Shown: one piece after another, positions 60,925 to 64,000 of the stretch
Layout: every line of letters begins with the position of its first letter
How positions within the stretch are numbered: position 1 is the first letter of the stretch
Source of the DNA: 14-2 sp963628035
GTDB taxonomy: Bacteria; Bacillota; Clostridia; Lachnospirales; Lachnospiraceae
Assembly: GCA_963628035.1 (NCBI GenBank)
Contig: CAVGED010000082.1
Coordinates: forward strand, 91,896 to 155,895
Length of the DNA: 64,000 bases
Direction: 5' to 3'
Program-made: the position numbers and the translations under genes
Notes under the pieces: generated by a model
The model's input: the letters and a program-made list of their open reading frames with translations, nothing else
What the model was told of the DNA's origin: nothing
The model's database searches: none

Positions 60925-60980
60925 AACTGCCTCCTGTTTGTATTGTCTGCCATTCTTTTGACCTTTTGACCCTGGCAGTA

Positions 60981-61847
60981 TTAATTGTTATACATATCTG
61001 TCAGATACACCTGCTTTGCCAGCCCTTGCCGCCGAATCTCAAGAAGCGCCGTCCGCGCCGTCTTCCGATCCGGGAAAAGTCCAAAAACGGTGGGGCCGCT
61101 GCCGCTCATCATGGCATTCATGGCTCCATATCGCATCATAGTATCCTTCAACTGCCCGATCACCGGATAACGAACGCAGGTAACTGACTCCAGCACATTT
61201 CCCATATGCTCCGCCATGGCTCGCCCATCCCCTGCTTCGATGGCGCTTATCACCGCATCGATATCCGGGTGAACGGTACTTTCATCCAGCTTCAGATTCT
61301 CATACACCATTCTGGTGGAGACACTGATGGGTGGTTTGGCGATCAGTACCGGGCATTTCGGAGCCGGAGGCAGGGATGTCAGCTTCTCACCGATCCCCTC
61401 TGCCAGGGCTGTCCCCCGCAGGATACAGTAGGGCACATCCGCGCCGATCTTCACACCTCGTTCCATCAGTTGCTGCTGGGAAAGTTCCAACCGGAACATT
61501 CGATTTACGCCGAACAGTACCGCAGCTGCATCCGAGCTTCCGCCCGCCATGCCCGCCGCCACCGGAATGTGCTTCTTTAGGCCAATGTGAACGCCTTCTG
61601 TTATCTGGAATTCATCCATCAAAAGCTTTGCAGCTTTATACACCAGATTATTCTCATTGACGGGAAGATAGTACAGATTCGTGGTCACTTCTATCCCCGG
61701 TTTGGGAAGCTTCCGAATCTGGATCTTGTCGTACAGGTGGATCGTCTGCATGATCATGCGCACCTCGTGGTAGCCGTCTTCCCGTCTCCGCAGCACATCC
61801 AACCCAAGGTTGATCTTTGCTAAAGCTTTCAGATTTAATTCCAACAT
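60981..61847 (-). CDS. ispE: 4-diphosphocytidyl-2-C-methyl-D-erythritol kinase
   Basis: A 288-residue GHMP kinase of the MEP isoprenoid pathway. The N-terminal ALAKINLGLDVLRRREDGYH is diagnostic, and the ATP loop is PVAAGMAGGSSDAAAVL. MMSGSGPTVFGLF is motif 3. The ATG at 61847 has CAGGAG upstream; a longer frame lacks a ribosome site. It lies 57 bp after the GntR gene in reading order reversed, that is, upstream of it. Confidence 0.95.
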   Translation of the reverse strand: MLELNLKALAKINLGLDVLRRREDGYHEVRMIMQTIHLYDKIQIRKLPKPGIEVTTNLYYLPVNENNLVYKAAKLLMDEFQITEGVHIGLKKHIPVAAGMAGGSSDAAAVLFGVNRMFRLELSQQQLMERGVKIGADVPYCILRGTALAEGIGEKLTSLPPAPKCPVLIAKPPISVSTRMVYENLKLDESTVHPDIDAVISAIEAGDGRAMAEHMGNVLESVTCVRYPVIGQLKDTMMRYGAMNAMMSGSGPTVFGLFPDRKTARTALLEIRRQGLAKQVYLTDMYNN

Positions 61848-61922
61848 TGTATTTCTCCTGTATTTTGTATACATTATACGATAGTGGAGGGATTTTGTCA
61901 ATGTGATATCGCCAATAGATTG

Positions 61923-63656
61923 TCAGGCTTCCATCTGCTGTTCCAGTTCCTTTAAGCACTTCTGAATATTATTGCTGTGCACATAATATAATTTCTGCCG
62001 CCTTTCTCTGCCAGATAACACTTTATAGTAGCAGGAATGTGCCAGAACCTCCGTGTTGCATATGATACAATCCTTTCCCCTTATCATATCATCGTCCAGA
62101 TTGTTCTGACCTGCGGAAATAAATTGCCACTTTGGGAACAACTCCCGCAATTTATTCTGCCAGTTCCTGTGCCCGCCGACCACAAGCACCCGCTTCTCCT
62201 TCCAGCGTGACACCTTCGGGCTTTCCCGTTTCTCTGTGTTTTCTTCCTCCCAGTTTTCGCTCAGAGAGTAGATATAGGAGCGCATTTCCCCCAGCTCCTG
62301 AAGCTGCTCTGCTATCTGCTGCCCCTGATCGGTCACCTGCTTTTGCAGCTTCCGCAATTCCTGCTCTTGTTTTAATATCGTCTCCTTCTGCCCGCGTTTC
62401 TCTGCCGCAAGCTGTTTCAGCTCATTGTCTTTCTGCTGCTGCCTCTGGTGAGCCTCCTCCTTTTCCTGCCAGGCAAGCTGAATCTGCATTCCCGCATAAT
62501 CTTTCGAACACATCATATATTGGCTCTCCAACTGCCGGATATACTTACACAACTGCGCAAGCATCAGCCCCGTGGCATAGGTCCGCTGCGACCATCGTCC
62601 GCTCTGTTCCATCAGACATTTCGTCTCTTTCTCTGTCAGATCATAGCCCCAGAACTTTCTTGGACTCATCTGGTACATATCAAAAACCCGCAGCATCAGC
62701 TCCTCCATCTGTTCCACCTCTTTCCCTGAAAGCAGTCCCAGCATGGAGCTGTGCGTAAGGTACTTCTCATCATATTTTCGGAAAAATTCCTTTTGATCCA
62801 CTTCATAATTCTCCAGACCTGCATGCGCTCTTTCTCCGTTTGTAAAAATGTCCACCGCGCTTTCATAAAAGTGAAGCATCACCAGTGTATCGTAATCCCA
62901 CTCATATGGAATTCCCATATCCTCTGCCATTACCATCAACAGCATAATTCTTCCTACCATCGGCAGCATGCAGTTTTCCTCTGGAATCTCCTTGCACAGA
63001 ATCTCTTTCACCACTGTTCCGCTTATCACATCCCGCACTTTGATTTGCCTCTTTAGATAGCCGTATCCGGCATAAATAATCTTCATCAGCAAACGATAGC
63101 TGCTCTCATCTTCCCTTTCCTGGCGCATTTTTCCCAATAATCCAATGAGAAAACGAACATCCCAGATCTGCTCTGCCCGAAAGAAGCCTTCAAAATATAG
63201 ATTCTTATATTCTGACTGCTCATAATATGTGTAATATTCATTCCGCTCCTCTATCTTTGCCAGTGCTGCCCTGCATCTTTCATTGGTAACAATACCGTAA
63301 ACCATGGGATATGTAGCATCCAGTTTGATTTCTTCCTCATTTCTGGACATGGGCAGCGCGTAGATCTCATGAAACGGGTCATCCGTTTTTCTTATGTACT
63401 GATTCAGCTTTCCCAGAAACAGACGGTCAAAAATCTCCTCCAGATCCTTTTCACAGAGCGTCAAAGTGGAAAACCCTTTGCCCCTCATACACAGTTCGCT
63501 GTATTGGAGTGTATCCAACAGATTCTCTTCCTGGATTCTTTTCACAAGCTCCTTGACAAACGCCTTATAGCGCATGCACTGGCGCATAAAAATCACCTTT
63601 CCGTTAATCACCTTTTGGATCCCCTCATATACAATTTTTCCTCTTTCTTTTGCCAT
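61923..63656 (-). CDS. DUF2325 protein with an unassigned N-terminal region
   Basis: A 577-residue protein. The first ~400 residues are mostly helical and I recognise no family (starting MAKERGKIVYEGIQKVI). A long coiled coil follows (about 400-475, rich in Gln, Glu and Lys). The C-terminal DUF2325 domain (about 490-577) has VLVVGGHRNWQNKLRELFP, CIICNTEVLAHSCYYKVLS and YYVHSNNIQKCLKELE. DUF2325 has a CheY-like fold of unknown role and often sits behind long helices. There is no signal peptide. GGGAG lies before the ATG, and a strong promoter is at 63803-63831. Confidence 0.75.
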   Translation of the reverse strand: MAKERGKIVYEGIQKVINGKVIFMRQCMRYKAFVKELVKRIQEENLLDTLQYSELCMRGKGFSTLTLCEKDLEEIFDRLFLGKLNQYIRKTDDPFHEIYALPMSRNEEEIKLDATYPMVYGIVTNERCRAALAKIEERNEYYTYYEQSEYKNLYFEGFFRAEQIWDVRFLIGLLGKMRQEREDESSYRLLMKIIYAGYGYLKRQIKVRDVISGTVVKEILCKEIPEENCMLPMVGRIMLLMVMAEDMGIPYEWDYDTLVMLHFYESAVDIFTNGERAHAGLENYEVDQKEFFRKYDEKYLTHSSMLGLLSGKEVEQMEELMLRVFDMYQMSPRKFWGYDLTEKETKCLMEQSGRWSQRTYATGLMLAQLCKYIRQLESQYMMCSKDYAGMQIQLAWQEKEEAHQRQQQKDNELKQLAAEKRGQKETILKQEQELRKLQKQVTDQGQQIAEQLQELGEMRSYIYSLSENWEEENTEKRESPKVSRWKEKRVLVVGGHRNWQNKLRELFPKWQFISAGQNNLDDDMIRGKDCIICNTEVLAHSCYYKVLSGRERRQKLYYVHSNNIQKCLKELEQQMEA

Positions 63657-63802
63657 ACACAATTCTCCCTTCTCCTGTAATGTTGTGTGATTGATAATTT
63701 GGCGATACGCCAATACCACGGCTATAAGCCATGCATGAAAAAATACGATTCACTTGATGTGAAAGTTCTCTGTAGCTTCTCTGAATGAGCTACTATAGGA
63801 AT

Positions 63803-63831
63803 AGTATACACAATTTGAGAGGAAAATGCAA
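63803..63831 (-). promoter_or_regulatory. Promoter of the DUF2325 gene
   Basis: TTGCAT (63826-63831), a 17-bp spacer and TATACT (63803-63808) on the minus strand. The leader is about 140 nt. Apart from this promoter and the terminator at the right edge, I see nothing in 63657-64000. Confidence 0.7.
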
Positions 63832-63885
63832 GTTTTTTTGGGAATTTTTTCTTGCGGTTTGTTTTGACATCCAAAATACACGCTA

Positions 63886-63941
63886 TAAAAACGCTCCCTT
63901 TTCTGCAGCCATCTTCACATCGACTGCCGAAAAGGGAGCGT
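63886..63941 (-). terminator. Terminator of a gene beyond the right edge
   Basis: Perfect 13-bp arms ACGCTCCCTTTTC (63891-63903) and GAAAAGGGAGCGT (63929-63941), followed on the minus strand by TTTTTAT. It ends a minus-strand transcript from outside the window. Confidence 0.8.
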
Positions 63942-64000
63942 ACTGCCACACTTTTGCAGTAACAAATATTCGATTTTAGCTTGAATCCATTGATTTTACT

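Noticed and set aside
61923..63656. Anti-phage defence system
   Set aside because: No second defence gene, nuclease or toxin motif accompanies the DUF2325 gene.
63722..63949. Minus-strand open frame upstream of the DUF2325 gene
   Set aside because: It spans the promoter and the terminator of the neighbouring gene and has no ribosome site.

Overview
The window reads as a chromosomal segment of an anaerobic, endospore-forming, Gram-positive Clostridia bacterium, most likely a gut member of the Lachnospiraceae. The reasons are the spore genes (gerK-type germinant receptor, spoIIR), hemZ-type haem/radical-SAM enzyme next to relA, hisS and aspS, strong AGGAGG-type ribosome sites, sigma-A promoters, intrinsic terminators, a dockerin, and a large Gram-positive polysaccharide-utilisation locus driven by an AraC regulator. 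The species cannot be read from the sequence. Nearly everything lies on the minus strand.

Layout. 1-1065: 5' part of a HigB/RelE-like toxin gene with its own promoter and operator, then an IclR regulator. 1067-5511: a four-gene MacB/Ykn-type ABC efflux operon with two different adaptor proteins. 5669-12625: glyA, DUF1294, DUF368 (polyprenyl-phosphate transporter family), hisC, a class I aminotransferase, an L,D-transpeptidase and tRNA-Pro(GGG). 12626-14422: a low-density stretch with a small helical protein, a candidate type I toxin/antisense RNA pair, and a PAP2 phosphatase. 14475-22348: aspS, hisS, hemZ, an MBL-fold hydrolase and relA. 22408-24206: an SGNH hydrolase and an unusual HAD-like/GNAT fusion.

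24351-49995 is the centrepiece: a 13-gene glycan locus with an adjacent AraC regulator. Its order from the promoter end is two sugar-ABC permeases, GH127, the solute-binding lipoprotein, a DUF4091 lipoprotein, a secreted two-lobed protein, a 1031-aa repeat lipoprotein, GH78 rhamnosidase, an RpiB-like isomerase, a dockerin-bearing sialidase-fold protein, GH20, a GH106-like hydrolase and an esterase. A module of about 140 residues that I do not recognise occurs four times in the lipoprotein and three times in the sialidase-fold protein. Together these genes would bind a rhamnose- and arabinofuranose-containing heteroglycan at the surface, trim it, import the products and isomerise one of them.

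50030-54148: a broken DUF4097 gene with a GNAT fragment behind it, DUF1700 and PadR, an ORF6N-domain protein whose promoter carries a perfect 35-bp palindrome, and galU. 54163-60002: DUF1934, murI, spoIIR, a fused GerKB-GerKC gene and gerKA. 60003-64000: a three-hairpin element, a GntR regulator, ispE, a DUF2325 protein with an unfamiliar N-terminal region, and a terminator for a gene beyond the window.

The most interesting items are the repeated glycan-locus module with its orphan dockerin, the ORF6N palindrome and its near-copy inside the gene, the fused germination gene, the putative type I toxin-antitoxin locus, and the three-hairpin element. All calls come from reading the sequence; no searches were run.
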